Notes: generated from the sequence alone by a model not told the origin. Shown: positions 7,607 through 15,478, numbered from the stretch's first letter. The stretch: DNA of 33,598 nt from a virus (IMGVR_UViG_3300046474_000293:1-33598); one strand, 5' to 3'. A program made the numbers and translations.

Positions 7607-8629
7607 TCAGTAGCCGATGGCAATCCATTGTGAACCCGTGACACCCATTGTGAAGGAGGTTCCATTTAGTGTTACCGCCCGGATGTTCAGGGTGGTGAGG
7701 GATGTTGCTGCAGGCCCAAAGACAGTGAAGTTAGACGAACTCCACGAGCTGGAACTGATATCCCCACAGAAGCACCGGATCACCGCTTTGGGAAAAGCAA
7801 CAGGAAACGTTGCCTGCCCCGCTCCGGCTGAAAGATTTAAATAACCCCACTGAATGATTAGGCCGCCCGGCACATCTGGAATACGGATGTAATCACTGCC
7901 CGCAAACGTGCGCTTCCCAAACAGCCCCATCACCGCCGCGATTGTTGGAAGAAGCTTATCGCTGTTCCCGGTCATGTCAGCAGCTGCGCCAACGTTAAGT
8001 TTTGCAGCATTCCCAAGGCCAAGATTCAGAAATACCTTCGCAAGTAAGTCATCCTCTTTGAATTCAGAAAGCGCATTTTGTCCCTGTAGGTACTGCTTAT
8101 GAGGATTGACCGCCGCGACATGGTCTTTCATAAGATTGTCTGCATAAGCTTCAACCTCAATAATCGCGGTATCAACATATTTACGGGTTGCCAGAACCAC
8201 TGACGGGTCAATTTTGAGGGTGATGGCATCCGTGCTGTTCACAATCAGGATCATGCGAACGGTCTGCGTACGCCCGCTTCCCTCCTGCAGCGCTGGCTTG
8301 TAGGTTTCCGGCGTATTGCACACCGCTATCAGCGTACCGTCCTCGGAAAACAGCCCCATCTCACGGATCCAGAATCCCCCGTCCGTTTCGGGAATAATCT
8401 GCTCCGCGACAATCTGGCTGGCGTTCGCCGGATCGACGCTCAGCGTATTGATTGCTGCCCGCCGGTTCTCATGCACCAGCGCCGTCTGTGTTGCGGTTGG
8501 GGTTGGCAGCAAGCCGTTCCCGTCGCCCACGGCCATCTGGGTAATGTTCAGCTTGGTGCCCAGCGCGGCGGCATTCGCAATCTTAGCCGCGCCGAGGTTA
8601 GTCACGATGGCATAATATTTTTGTGTCAT
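7607..8629 (-). CDS. H: gpH-like tail fibre (short)
   Basis: The product is 340 aa, only about half the length of P2 gpH (669 aa). Residues 1-160 are the conserved baseplate-attachment part (YYAIVTNLGAAKIANAAALG, GGFWIREMGLFSEDGTLIAV). A short linker follows with AVNPHKQYL near residue 175. The C-terminal 90 residues form a different receptor-binding tip rich in Ser/Thr/Gly (IIQWGYLN, SSSSWSSSNFTVFG, GVTGSQWIAIGY), a fold common at fibre ends. Its start overlaps the I stop by ATGA. The tip would decide host range and pairs with the Tfa gene downstream. Confidence 0.9.
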   Translation of the reverse strand: MTQKYYAIVTNLGAAKIANAAALGTKLNITQMAVGDGNGLLPTPTATQTALVHENRRAAINTLSVDPANASQIVAEQIIPETDGGFWIREMGLFSEDGTLIAVCNTPETYKPALQEGSGRTQTVRMILIVNSTDAITLKIDPSVVLATRKYVDTAIIEVEAYADNLMKDHVAAVNPHKQYLQGQNALSEFKEDDLLAKVFLNLGLGNAAKLNVGAAADMTGNSDKLLPTIAAVMGLFGKRTFAGSDYIRIPDVPGGLIIQWGYLNLSAGAGQATFPVAFPKAVIRCFCGDISSSSWSSSNFTVFGPAATSLTTLNIRAVTLNGTSFTMGVTGSQWIAIGY

Positions 8630-9240
8630 GGTCCCACTTCCAGCAGATCGATAACGTGAACCGCCGCGCCGCCGTAAACGGAGCCGCTGACGGAGATAAT
8701 TTCCGGGGTGTAGGGATAAACGGTCATGTCGTCACCGTCATAGCTGGCGGCCGTCACTCGCATCTGGCCGTCAACCTGCAGATTGATGGACATCCCCAGC
8801 ATATGGCGGCTACAGGGCTTGGCATCGCTAATCAGCCGCTCCAGCTCCTGATAGGTTTCTTCGGTTATGCCCTGGTCCTGCACGCCGATATCCAGGCGGA
8901 ACGTGCCGGGTGCCTCACCGGTCTGCCACCACTCAATAATGCGAATGAGAAAGCCGAACGGTTCCACCACGCGGCGGATGGCGCTGGTTGTGCCTTTGTG
9001 CTGATGGATATAAAACGCATCCAGCACCACCCGGCGCTTGACGCTTTCCGCCCAGGCTTCGTCCCAGCGATCCACTGAAAACGCCCAGGCGAGATAAGGC
9101 AGGAACAGCACCGGACAGGTGGCCGGATTCCACAGGTCACGCAACGGCACCTCAAGACCTGAAATCCCGCTGCACGCCTCCGCATTCCGGCGCTCAAGCG
9201 TGGACGATCCCGGCGGCATAAGGCTGTTATTCAGGCTCAA
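8626..9240 (-). CDS. I: gpI, baseplate wedge protein
   Basis: The product is 204 aa, of the phage tail protein I family (P2 gpI, 176 aa). The blocks LWNPATCPVLFLPYLAWAFSVD and RRVVEPFGF are characteristic. It forms the baseplate wedge together with J and W. It overlaps J by ATGA upstream and H by ATGA downstream. Confidence 0.93.
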   Translation of the reverse strand: MSLNNSLMPPGSSTLERRNAEACSGISGLEVPLRDLWNPATCPVLFLPYLAWAFSVDRWDEAWAESVKRRVVLDAFYIHQHKGTTSAIRRVVEPFGFLIRIIEWWQTGEAPGTFRLDIGVQDQGITEETYQELERLISDAKPCSRHMLGMSINLQVDGQMRVTAASYDGDDMTVYPYTPEIISVSGSVYGGAAVHVIDLLEVGP

Positions 9241-10151
9241 CCTTCCCCCTCCTGATCCGCAACGGCTACAGCCGTTCCTGTGCAGTAACCGGTCTGCGTG
9301 CGGTCCATAATGATGTCCGCTGCAGGCTCGATAACTTCCACCCAGTCAACACCGGCCACGCGCAGCACCGCGCCGTAAGACTCCCTCCGCACGCTGCGCC
9401 CCAGCCTCCCTTGCTCAGTCAGATAGGCAGCCAGCGCAGTTTTCGCTGCGGCCAGACACGGCCCCGCCGTCACGCCGTCAAACAGATGCAGCCGGGCATC
9501 CACGCTGTAACTGAAAATCTCTGCCCCCTGAGTCGTCACTCTGTCCGCCACCGGCCTGACGGTTTCGGCATTCAACGCCTTATCGACAATGGTCAGCAGA
9601 TCAGCTGATGCCGTGCCGTCACCCTCACGGCTCAGCACGGTAATCAGCACCTCCGCCGGTGACGGACTGGTGGCCGACACATCCGCCACGCGCCCGTCCG
9701 CGCTCTTGGCGTAAAACTCGTAGGCCGCAGTTGGCCCGGCGACGGATAAGCCTTCAAAAGCGTTTGGCACTCTGAGGCGCAGATCGTCGTCCGACTCCAT
9801 AACGGCATCCACCGGCGGCACGGCATCGGTATCAGCAGGCGTGATGGTCAGGCGGGATACGTTGTAGTTGGCTGCCAGCTGGTCCAGATCGCTGCTCAGG
9901 GCATACGCAACCATAACCGCCTGCGCCGCCTCATTAATGCGCTGCAGGAGCAGGATTTCCCGATAGACGTTTTCCTGCAGGGTTTTGACCTGCGGATCGG
10001 ATTCCAGCGCCAGCACCCGGCGCACCGCCTCCTGTTTATCCACCGGATAAAGTGCGATCAGCGCCTCTTTACGTTCAGCCAGCAGCACCTCAAAATCCGG
10101 CACCTGGACAACCTGCGGCGCGGGTAGTTGTGATAAATCAATTACTGCCAC
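9237..10151 (-). CDS. J: gpJ, baseplate wedge protein
   Basis: The product is 304 aa (P2 J is 302), a baseplate J-like protein. It begins with the typical MAVIDLSQLPAPQVVQVPDFE segment and carries the RLRVPNAFEGLSVAGPTAAYEF block about half way. It forms the wedge that holds the fibre-bearing baseplate arms. It overlaps W by 14 bp. Confidence 0.94.
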   Translation of the reverse strand: MAVIDLSQLPAPQVVQVPDFEVLLAERKEALIALYPVDKQEAVRRVLALESDPQVKTLQENVYREILLLQRINEAAQAVMVAYALSSDLDQLAANYNVSRLTITPADTDAVPPVDAVMESDDDLRLRVPNAFEGLSVAGPTAAYEFYAKSADGRVADVSATSPSPAEVLITVLSREGDGTASADLLTIVDKALNAETVRPVADRVTTQGAEIFSYSVDARLHLFDGVTAGPCLAAAKTALAAYLTEQGRLGRSVRRESYGAVLRVAGVDWVEVIEPAADIIMDRTQTGYCTGTAVAVADQEGEG

Positions 10152-10494
10152 TGTTCACCCCCGTTGATACCGACATAGAAACCGGTGAGCCGTCATCGCG
10201 CTGCCCGGCAATATCAACCTGCATTGAGCCATCAAAATCAGTCGTCAGGTTCACCGTATCAAGCCGGATACGTGGCTCCCATCGACTGAGGGCCGAATAG
10301 GTGGCCGCCATGACCTGCAGGCGCACCACATCATTTTGCGGCTGGTCAATCAGCACCGATAAAAGTGAACCGTATTCGCGTCGTGCCACCCTGCTACCCT
10401 CCGGCGTAATCAGAATGTCACGCACCGACTGGCGGATATGTTCAATATCGGTAATGGCTTCGCCGGTATCCCGGTTCATTCCCAGATACATCAT
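10138..10494 (-). CDS. W: gpW, baseplate wedge protein (gp25-like)
   Basis: The product is 118 aa (P2 W is 115), of the GPW/gp25 family. It has the conserved IRQSVRDILITPEGSRVARR segment and ends in a strand-rich region. Its ATG overlaps the V stop (TGATG), which implies coupled translation. Confidence 0.94.
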   Translation of the reverse strand: MMYLGMNRDTGEAITDIEHIRQSVRDILITPEGSRVARREYGSLLSVLIDQPQNDVVRLQVMAATYSALSRWEPRIRLDTVNLTTDFDGSMQVDIAGQRDDGSPVSMSVSTGVNSGSN

Positions 10495-11072
10495 CAGTGT
10501 GGCCCTCCGGTACTTGCACCGCCTTTTGCCACGCCATCATGCGTGTGACCGTCCGCCACCACGCCGTTAGATGTCATCGCCCCGCCGCCCTGCGTCACGC
10601 CGCCGTTAATGACAACTTCGCTGTTAATTTGCGTCTGGTCTGCGGTGACAATGAACGCGCCTGTTTTCAGCTCTATGCTGTCCGAGGCCTCAATCAGCAC
10701 GCTCTTTATGCCTTTTATCAGCCAGCGCCCGGTGGCGGGTTCATATTCAAACCAGCCGCCGTCCGGGTACTCCGTCACGCTGCCATCTTCAGAATCTGAA
10801 GGTGGCGGGAAAGCCTCGGAATACACGGCGGGCAGTGCAAAGGCGGTTTCAAGATTGCCGCCCAGGCTCAGCAGAACCACCTGCTCACCCACTGACGGTT
10901 TCCACCAGATGCGTGAATTACCTGCCCGTAATGTCAGCCAGTTAATCCAGTTGGTTTCAAGGTCGCCCGTTTTCACCCGACACAGCCATTTATCCTTATC
11001 CACTTCCGAGACGGTCCCGGTACGGATCAGGTTGGTGATAAGGCGCATGATTTCGGTCAGTTGTGCATTCAT
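10494..11072 (-). CDS. V: gpV, baseplate spike
   Basis: The product is 192 aa from the ATG at 11072 (199 aa from 11093); P2 gpV is 211. It is the trimeric membrane-piercing spike with an N-terminal OB fold (WLCRVKTGDLETNWINWLTL, SVGEQVVLLSLGG). A beta-helical C-terminus follows, ending in GHTHDGVAKGG, whose H-x-H would bind iron at the tip as in P2. The start at 11072 aligns best with P2 V (MN plus about 15 residues before IRTG). Neither start has a clear ribosome site. The Ogr site at 11119-11136 is 46-47 bp upstream. Confidence 0.92.
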   Translation of the reverse strand: MNAQLTEIMRLITNLIRTGTVSEVDKDKWLCRVKTGDLETNWINWLTLRAGNSRIWWKPSVGEQVVLLSLGGNLETAFALPAVYSEAFPPPSDSEDGSVTEYPDGGWFEYEPATGRWLIKGIKSVLIEASDSIELKTGAFIVTADQTQINSEVVINGGVTQGGGAMTSNGVVADGHTHDGVAKGGASTGGPH

Positions 11073-11118
11073 GCTGGCATTATGGGAATACATCAGCTAA
11101 TAATTTAGCAAAAATGAT

Positions 11119-11136
11119 TGTGCCAACAACTACACA
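11119..11136. promoter_or_regulatory. predicted Ogr-binding site between V and the HEPN gene
   Basis: TGT-N12-ACA lies between the divergent V and cargo genes. A centre at 11127.5 predicts a V transcript starting near 11072, where a CATAAT (11084-11079, minus) could be the -10. It shows that the late promoter of V was kept when the cargo gene was placed on its far side. Confidence 0.6.
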
Positions 11137-11147
11137 AGGAAAGAGAG

Positions 11148-12590
11148 ATGGCCGTTTTAAATCTTGAGGACCAAACGCTAACATTTAATTATGCAAATAC
11201 TTGCTTAACGAATGTTTTGTGTAATATAGAGGTTGAAGATGATGGACATTGGAATAAAATCAATATCATTTCAAAAGATGAATCCTTGACGGAAATTCAG
11301 GGCATATTATCAGTCAACGTTGAAATTGATTTCGCAAACCCAACCAGCGATTACGGAAAAAAAACCGTAATCAAAAACGCATCAGTCAGAGGATTCTCTG
11401 TAAGATTCGGCTCTCCAGCAAAATTTAGCTTTTCACTTTACCCGGAAGAAGTCTACCTTCATTACAAGACCCCAAATATTAAACATAAAAGAAAAGTATC
11501 CCTGAGTTACTTCATCAACAAATCACCGATGATAGCACCTTATTGCCGTCTAGAGCCTAGTGAAAACGGAAGCGTAACTGAAGATAAATCCCCCCCATTA
11601 AGACTAAGCTCCACCAATGGGATTAAATTGCATTCTGATGTTTTATTTACGTTTGCACTTAATGGGGACCACTTTAATTCAGAAAGATACCAACTTATAA
11701 CAACGACATTTTCCAGAACCAAAAATATCATTGATTACATTAACAACTCCATTTCCCGTGAAATAAATGACGTAATGCTTTTATCCTCACTTCTACATGA
11801 TAATAGAGTTTCATTCTTAAGCTGGAAAGCTGAATACTTTGGCAATACAGTTTTTTGCTACAAGAGCAATAAATTTAGAGCTGCTGATATAGCGGACACC
11901 TCTTACAGACATCTTATTGATGCCAATGAAGTAGAGGATTTTTATAACGTCACTACACAAATGCTTAAAGTCTCACTCTATAAGCCCTCGATAAAAAACG
12001 CAATAAACTCATTAATGATAAGTAGTAAAACTGTAGTGGAGCTTTCATATCTCTCCTACTTTCAGGCGTTAGAATCCATGATACTGACTTACAAAAGAAT
12101 CAAAGGGACCGAATTCATTCTTGAGAAAAATAAATTCAAAAAATTACGCCAAAACCTTGAGAAATCAATTTCATCAGAAATCCCTGACTGTTCTGACACC
12201 AGAGCAAAGATAAAATCAAAATTAGCTGAATTAAATAGAATTTCCTTGAGGGAGGCCGGTGAGGAATTTTTCAAAGAACTTAATATTAACATGCAAGGAT
12301 TATGGCCATTATTCGATAACAAACACGCCGAAATAACAGGCTTAGTTTCTTTAAGAAATGTTTTAATTCATGGCGATCTAATACCCTCAGCAAACTTCCA
12401 TAGCCTTGCTATTGCCTCTGAACATTTGAGAGTGCTGCTGATAAGATGCACATTCAGTCTTCTTGGATGGGATTGCGCCAGAACAAAAGTAAGTCCTGAA
12501 TATCTCATGCGTACCAATAATATTTTCCATGAGGACACTCTTAAAAAATCCCTAAGAGATCTGCACTCTTACTTCAAAAAAAATAATTAG
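11148..12590 (+). CDS. HEPN-domain cargo protein, ApeA-like (putative anti-phage RNase)
   Basis: The product is 480 aa from the ATG at 11148, which has AAGGAAAGAG just upstream; a TTG ten codons earlier is less likely and runs through the Ogr site. The C-terminal third is helical and carries R403-N-V-L-I-H408 (LRNVLIHGD), the R-x4-H motif of HEPN ribonucleases. It is preceded by ALESMILTYKRIKG and KSKLAELNRISLREA, which resemble the HEPN domain of ApeA abortive-infection proteins. The first 300 residues are strand-rich, as in the ApeA N-terminal domain. It lies against the late operon, is AT-rich and replaces nothing essential, so it is a cargo gene. The HEPN motif is seen; ApeA kinship is a judgement from memory and defence is inferred. 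Confidence 0.65.
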   Translation: MAVLNLEDQTLTFNYANTCLTNVLCNIEVEDDGHWNKINIISKDESLTEIQGILSVNVEIDFANPTSDYGKKTVIKNASVRGFSVRFGSPAKFSFSLYPEEVYLHYKTPNIKHKRKVSLSYFINKSPMIAPYCRLEPSENGSVTEDKSPPLRLSSTNGIKLHSDVLFTFALNGDHFNSERYQLITTTFSRTKNIIDYINNSISREINDVMLLSSLLHDNRVSFLSWKAEYFGNTVFCYKSNKFRAADIADTSYRHLIDANEVEDFYNVTTQMLKVSLYKPSIKNAINSLMISSKTVVELSYLSYFQALESMILTYKRIKGTEFILEKNKFKKLRQNLEKSISSEIPDCSDTRAKIKSKLAELNRISLREAGEEFFKELNINMQGLWPLFDNKHAEITGLVSLRNVLIHGDLIPSANFHSLAIASEHLRVLLIRCTFSLLGWDCARTKVSPEYLMRTNNIFHEDTLKKSLRDLHSYFKKNN

Positions 12591-12603
12591 CATCTTAATT
12601 ATT
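12582..12603. terminator. weak AT-rich bidirectional hairpin between convergent genes
   Basis: AATAATTA (12582-12589) pairs with TAATTATT (12596-12603) around a 6-nt loop and is preceded by a run of A. It spans the stop codons of the convergent HEPN gene and S. The stem is all A/T, so termination may be weak. Confidence 0.4.
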
Positions 12604-13045
12604 AAGTTAACCATTTTAGGAAAGTATTTTTCAACTGCATTTCAACATCTTTATTCAGGCCAAGCAGCGGACGCTCGGCATATTTCACCTCAACTCCGCG
12701 CCGGTTCACCGTGTCTCTAAGCCCGTAGTGATGCACGCGGGCCAGCCGCTGAACCTGCCCGGTAAAAGACACTTCAGCCCGATTAGCATTGGCCTGCGCC
12801 TTGAGGTACTTCGCTGTTTTCAGCTTGGTGAACATTTTCCTGCGAATACGACCTTTCTTCGTTCTGGCAGTCACGCGCTTTGGCTCCCATGCAGTACCGT
12901 CCGGCGCACGCTGTGCGGTGATGTTCGCCTGCTGAATCTTACGCACGTCCCGCGCCACTTCACGCAGCATCCGTGAGCGCTGGGCGGGTTCCAGCTGATC
13001 CAGCAATGCAGCCAGCCAGGCATCAACCTGCTGCAGATTATCCAT
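12602..13045 (-). CDS. S: gpS, tail completion protein
   Basis: The product is 147 aa (P2 S is 150). The conserved blocks are QRAPDGTAWEPKR, KKGRIRRKMFTKLKTAKYLK and EVSFTGQVQRLARVHHYGL. It acts with R in tail completion and joining. It overlaps R by 8 bp. The last 18 or so codons (12602 to about 12655) are AT-rich, unlike the rest of the gene, and border the HEPN cargo gene. Confidence 0.93.
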   Translation of the reverse strand: MDNLQQVDAWLAALLDQLEPAQRSRMLREVARDVRKIQQANITAQRAPDGTAWEPKRVTARTKKGRIRRKMFTKLKTAKYLKAQANANRAEVSFTGQVQRLARVHHYGLRDTVNRRGVEVKYAERPLLGLNKDVEMQLKNTFLKWLT

Positions 13046-13472
13046 GTTGATGTGATGCCCAGAATTCGTCCGGCTGCTCAGGCTCCGGCACTGCCTCCAC
13101 CTGCATTACGCCATCCACTTCGCGGGCGATCACCCGTTCGGTCAGCTTGAGATTAAGACTCAGGTCGCAACGGTCATTACCAAGAATATCCACCTCAAAC
13201 GTAAACAGCTTCTCCCGCTCTGCCGTGTTCTGCAGCGCGTCGGGCTGGTTATCGCGCAGCCAGAACTGGACGGGAGCCATCAGCAGATTCTGATCGCCGG
13301 TGAAGTCCGTGATCACAATATTCAGCGTGTAACGGTACTCCCACGAAACGGAGTTAGCAGACGTGGCAACCAGCGAACCGTTATCCACAAACAGATGGAG
13401 CCGGTCAGGATTTTCGCGCACGTATGGCACGGCATCATTCAGGGCTTTTCGTAAGGACTGCGGCTTGTTCAT
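13038..13472 (-). CDS. R: gpR, tail completion protein
   Basis: The product is 144 aa (P2 R is 155). It begins MNKPQSLRKALNDAVPYVRE and carries SWEYRYTLNIVITDFTG and QFWLRDNQPDAL, typical of tail completion protein R. It needs S for head-tail joining. Its start overlaps the LysC end by 38 bp, a normal arrangement in P2-type lysis/tail junctions. Confidence 0.93.
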   Translation of the reverse strand: MNKPQSLRKALNDAVPYVRENPDRLHLFVDNGSLVATSANSVSWEYRYTLNIVITDFTGDQNLLMAPVQFWLRDNQPDALQNTAEREKLFTFEVDILGNDRCDLSLNLKLTERVIAREVDGVMQVEAVPEPEQPDEFWASHQHG

Positions 13473-13725
13473 CGTCTTTTTCCTGACAGGTCACTATGGT
13501 GTCCACCTTGTCGGCACAGTTCGCCCAGGCGGCTTCAGCGTCATCCAGCGCGGCCAGCAGCTCGCCATTACTTCGGGGTGCTGACGGTCCCAGGTGGCAC
13601 CGGGTGATTTTGGGACAGCCACTCACGGTAAGATTCACCTCCGGCGATGGCCGGTCTTGCGCGCAGCCGGACAACTGCATCAGGCAGAAGGGAATCAGCC
13701 CATATACGAAGTTCTTCATTTTCAC
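13435..13725 (-). CDS. lysC: LysC, outer-membrane spanin (Rz1-like lipoprotein)
   Basis: The product is up to 96 aa from GTG at 13725, or 94 aa from ATG at 13719, and most of it lies within lysB in another frame. A short hydrophobic signal ends in the lipobox L-S-G-C (LMQLSGC), predicting a lipoprotein anchored in the outer membrane. Together with LysB it would span the periplasm and fuse the two membranes at the end of lysis. P2 LysC is also 96 aa. Confidence 0.85.
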   Translation of the reverse strand: MKMKNFVYGLIPFCLMQLSGCAQDRPSPEVNLTVSGCPKITRCHLGPSAPRSNGELLAALDDAEAAWANCADKVDTIVTCQEKDDEQAAVLTKSPE

Positions 13726-13993
13726 GCTTCAGTTCCTCAATCCGCCGATGCCTGTCACGCAGCAGCGTGTTATTTTTTTCAGCCGCGGCATAAAGCTGCG
13801 TCTGCGCCTGGCTGCTGGTATGCGTCAGGATGTTCAGGGCAATCAACTGGCTGTTCTTCTGCGTCAGCGCCTGCTTTTTGCTGTTCAGTTCGGTTCTTTG
13901 AGTTTCAATCGTGTGGCTGGCGTTATTTAGCCGCCACGACTGCCAGCCAAGCATCGCAGCCAAAACGGCCATGACCATCACTAGCAAGCGCAT
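13568..13993 (-). CDS. lysB: LysB, inner-membrane spanin (Rz-like)
   Basis: The product is 141 aa from ATG at 13993, which shares its A with the endolysin TGA stop and has GGGAG about 11 nt upstream. The P2 LysB length is also 141. An N-terminal membrane segment (MRLLVMVMAVLAAMLGW) is followed by a long coiled coil (about residues 20-90) and then RIWADSLLPDAVVRLRARPA, the family end block. It forms the inner-membrane half of the spanin complex with LysC. Confidence 0.9.
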   Translation of the reverse strand: MRLLVMVMAVLAAMLGWQSWRLNNASHTIETQRTELNSKKQALTQKNSQLIALNILTHTSSQAQTQLYAAAEKNNTLLRDRHRRIEELKRENEELRIWADSLLPDAVVRLRARPAIAGGESYREWLSQNHPVPPGTVSTPK

Positions 13994-14508
13994 CACGTTT
14001 TGACTCCCTTCAGACACCAAGCCAGTTCCCGCGCACGGCGGTTATCCAGCCCCTGATTGAATACGCCTTTGACGTATACCCAGCGCGGCAGCTGATTGCA
14101 GGCATCGCGCCAGCGCTCCGCTTTCAACAGCTTCACCATCATGGAGCCGCAGGCGTTACCGGTTCCCACGTTGAACGCGAACGACACCACCGCGTCATAG
14201 ACCTTTTGCGGCATCTCCACGCCGACACAGCGCGCCAGCGCGGTTTCAACCCGTAACACATTGGTGATGAAATTCCCCGCCGCCTGCCGTTCCGTGATTG
14301 TCCTTCCCAACACCACGCCGTGGGTGTTTCCGATACCGTCTGTCCAGACGCCTGCACTGCACTGATAGGGACTGAGGCGGCAACCTTCATAGTCCGCAAT
14401 CAGCCGCATCCCCTCAACGGAGGTGTGCAGCTGCTGGAAGCCGGGCAGCGTGGCGGCAATGGCCAGCACGACACCCACGGCGCAACGCTTAACGAGTTGC
14501 AGATTCAT
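13993..14508 (-). CDS. K: SAR endolysin, P1 Lyz type (GH24 lysozyme)
   Basis: The product is 171 aa. Muramidase of the T4-lysozyme-like group with the triad E41-x8-C50-x5-T56 inside YEGCRLSPYQCSAGVWTDGI. The N-terminus (residues 8-24, RCAVGVVLAIAATLPGF) is a weakly hydrophobic signal-anchor-release segment rather than a cleaved signal. Cysteines at 9, 43 and 50 match the layout of P1 Lyz, in which the catalytic Cys is caged by a disulfide until the SAR Cys is released from the membrane. P2 gpK itself is a cytoplasmic endolysin, so the lysis mode here differs. GGGAGG precedes ATG closely. It overlaps the holin by 20 bp. Confidence 0.9.
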   Translation of the reverse strand: MNLQLVKRCAVGVVLAIAATLPGFQQLHTSVEGMRLIADYEGCRLSPYQCSAGVWTDGIGNTHGVVLGRTITERQAAGNFITNVLRVETALARCVGVEMPQKVYDAVVSFAFNVGTGNACGSMMVKLLKAERWRDACNQLPRWVYVKGVFNQGLDNRRARELAWCLKGVKT

Positions 14509-14701
14509 AGTCCTCCCGACTGATGCGCCCGCTGGCCAGCAGCTGATAGGTCTTGCGCTTGTAGTACCAGCTGATGAACGCCATCAGGATCCCGACCAGC
14601 AATCCGGCCACGGTTGAAAAATCCTTGAGCGACAGATCGCCCAGCCACGCCATCAGAATTGCAATGCACCAGGTGATAACGGTGCTGATTTTCTCCGCCA
14701 T
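14489..14701 (-). CDS. Y: small two-TM holin (class II, pinholin-like)
   Basis: The product is 70 aa with two hydrophobic segments (residues 8-20, TWCIAILMAWLG; and 28-46, TVAGLLVGILMAFISWYY) and a charged tail (KRKTYQLLASGRISREDYES). It occupies the place of P2 Y but is shorter and not clearly homologous. Size and topology match class II holins such as S21 of phage 21. A pinholin that only depolarises the membrane would suit the SAR endolysin encoded next. It starts 4 bp after the X stop. Confidence 0.8.
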   Translation of the reverse strand: MAEKISTVITWCIAILMAWLGDLSLKDFSTVAGLLVGILMAFISWYYKRKTYQLLASGRISREDYESATR

Positions 14702-14704
14702 GAT

Positions 14705-14908
14705 TCAGTCCCAAAGCTGAACGGTCTGAGAGGTGGCAGCAGGCGCAGATTCCGGCAGCTCAACCTCAAGGCCGTGAGGTAAAATCGGGCCATGTTCGGC
14801 CAGTCCCGGATTCGCCTGCAGCACCTGCTCCGTCACGCCCTGCGTGCGCCCGTAGTGACGCCAGCACAGTGCGTCCACCGTGTCATACTGCAGCGCACGC
14901 ACTTTCAT
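14705..14908 (-). CDS. X: gpX, tail protein X (LysM-like)
   Basis: The product is 67 aa, identical in length to P2 gpX. The sequence YDTVDALCWRHYGRT, VLQANPGLAEHGPILPHG and VELP form the LysM-like fold of the tail protein X family. It touches L directly upstream (ATG at 14908 overlaps the L stop). Confidence 0.93.
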   Translation of the reverse strand: MKVRALQYDTVDALCWRHYGRTQGVTEQVLQANPGLAEHGPILPHGLEVELPESAPAATSQTVQLWD

Positions 14909-15378
14909 CAGATCAGTTCCACAATGTTGTGCGGCATATCCTGCACCCGGCTAATCGCCCAGCGCGCATCGCGCCACAGCTCGCCGCTGGCATCTTCCAA
15001 GACCTCACCCCGCTTTGCGGCGGCTGCCGTGGCGTCAAAGTCCTGATAACGCTCGTTAAGCACCGCCCGCGCCCAGCACCAGACCGCATTGCGGTAGTGA
15101 TGCAGGCGCTGGCTTTCGCCTGCCAGCTTTTCTGACGGCACGTCCGCAAGGCTGTTAAAGCCCCTGATTTCCTGCCGTTCGCGGTAGCCATAAAGCTCCG
15201 CATTCACCTCTGACATCGCAGTCAGAACGACCTGACGCAGGCGGGCCGGGGTTACGGTGCCGTCAACGCGCATCGCCGCGCGAAAGCCCGCCAGATCGAT
15301 ATCCGGCCAGAAAGAGTTATTGAGGATAATTTCCGGCGTATCCGACGCCTTTTCTGGCGCAACAAACTGCATTGTCAT
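14908..15378 (-). CDS. L: gpL, head completion/stabilisation protein
   Basis: The product is 156 aa (P2 L is 169), of the phage head completion protein L family. The blocks NNSFWPDIDLAGFRAAMRVD, TPARLRQVV, and YRNAVWCWARAVLNERYQDFDAT are typical. It caps the filled head before tail joining. A 99-bp gap separates it from M and holds no gene. Confidence 0.93.
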   Translation of the reverse strand: MTMQFVAPEKASDTPEIILNNSFWPDIDLAGFRAAMRVDGTVTPARLRQVVLTAMSEVNAELYGYRERQEIRGFNSLADVPSEKLAGESQRLHHYRNAVWCWARAVLNERYQDFDATAAAAKRGEVLEDASGELWRDARWAISRVQDMPHNIVELI

Positions 15379-15478
15379 TGCCTTGGTACTCCTGAATTAG
15401 TCGGGCGGTGGACGGGGTTTTGATGCGGCAATGCCTGTCGCCACCCCGTGCCGCCCCGCGCGTTGGCACGTCCGGTTA

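Noticed and set aside
11118-11147. TTG start ten codons upstream for the HEPN gene
   Set aside because: It runs through the Ogr site, and the ATG at 11148 has a better ribosome-binding site.
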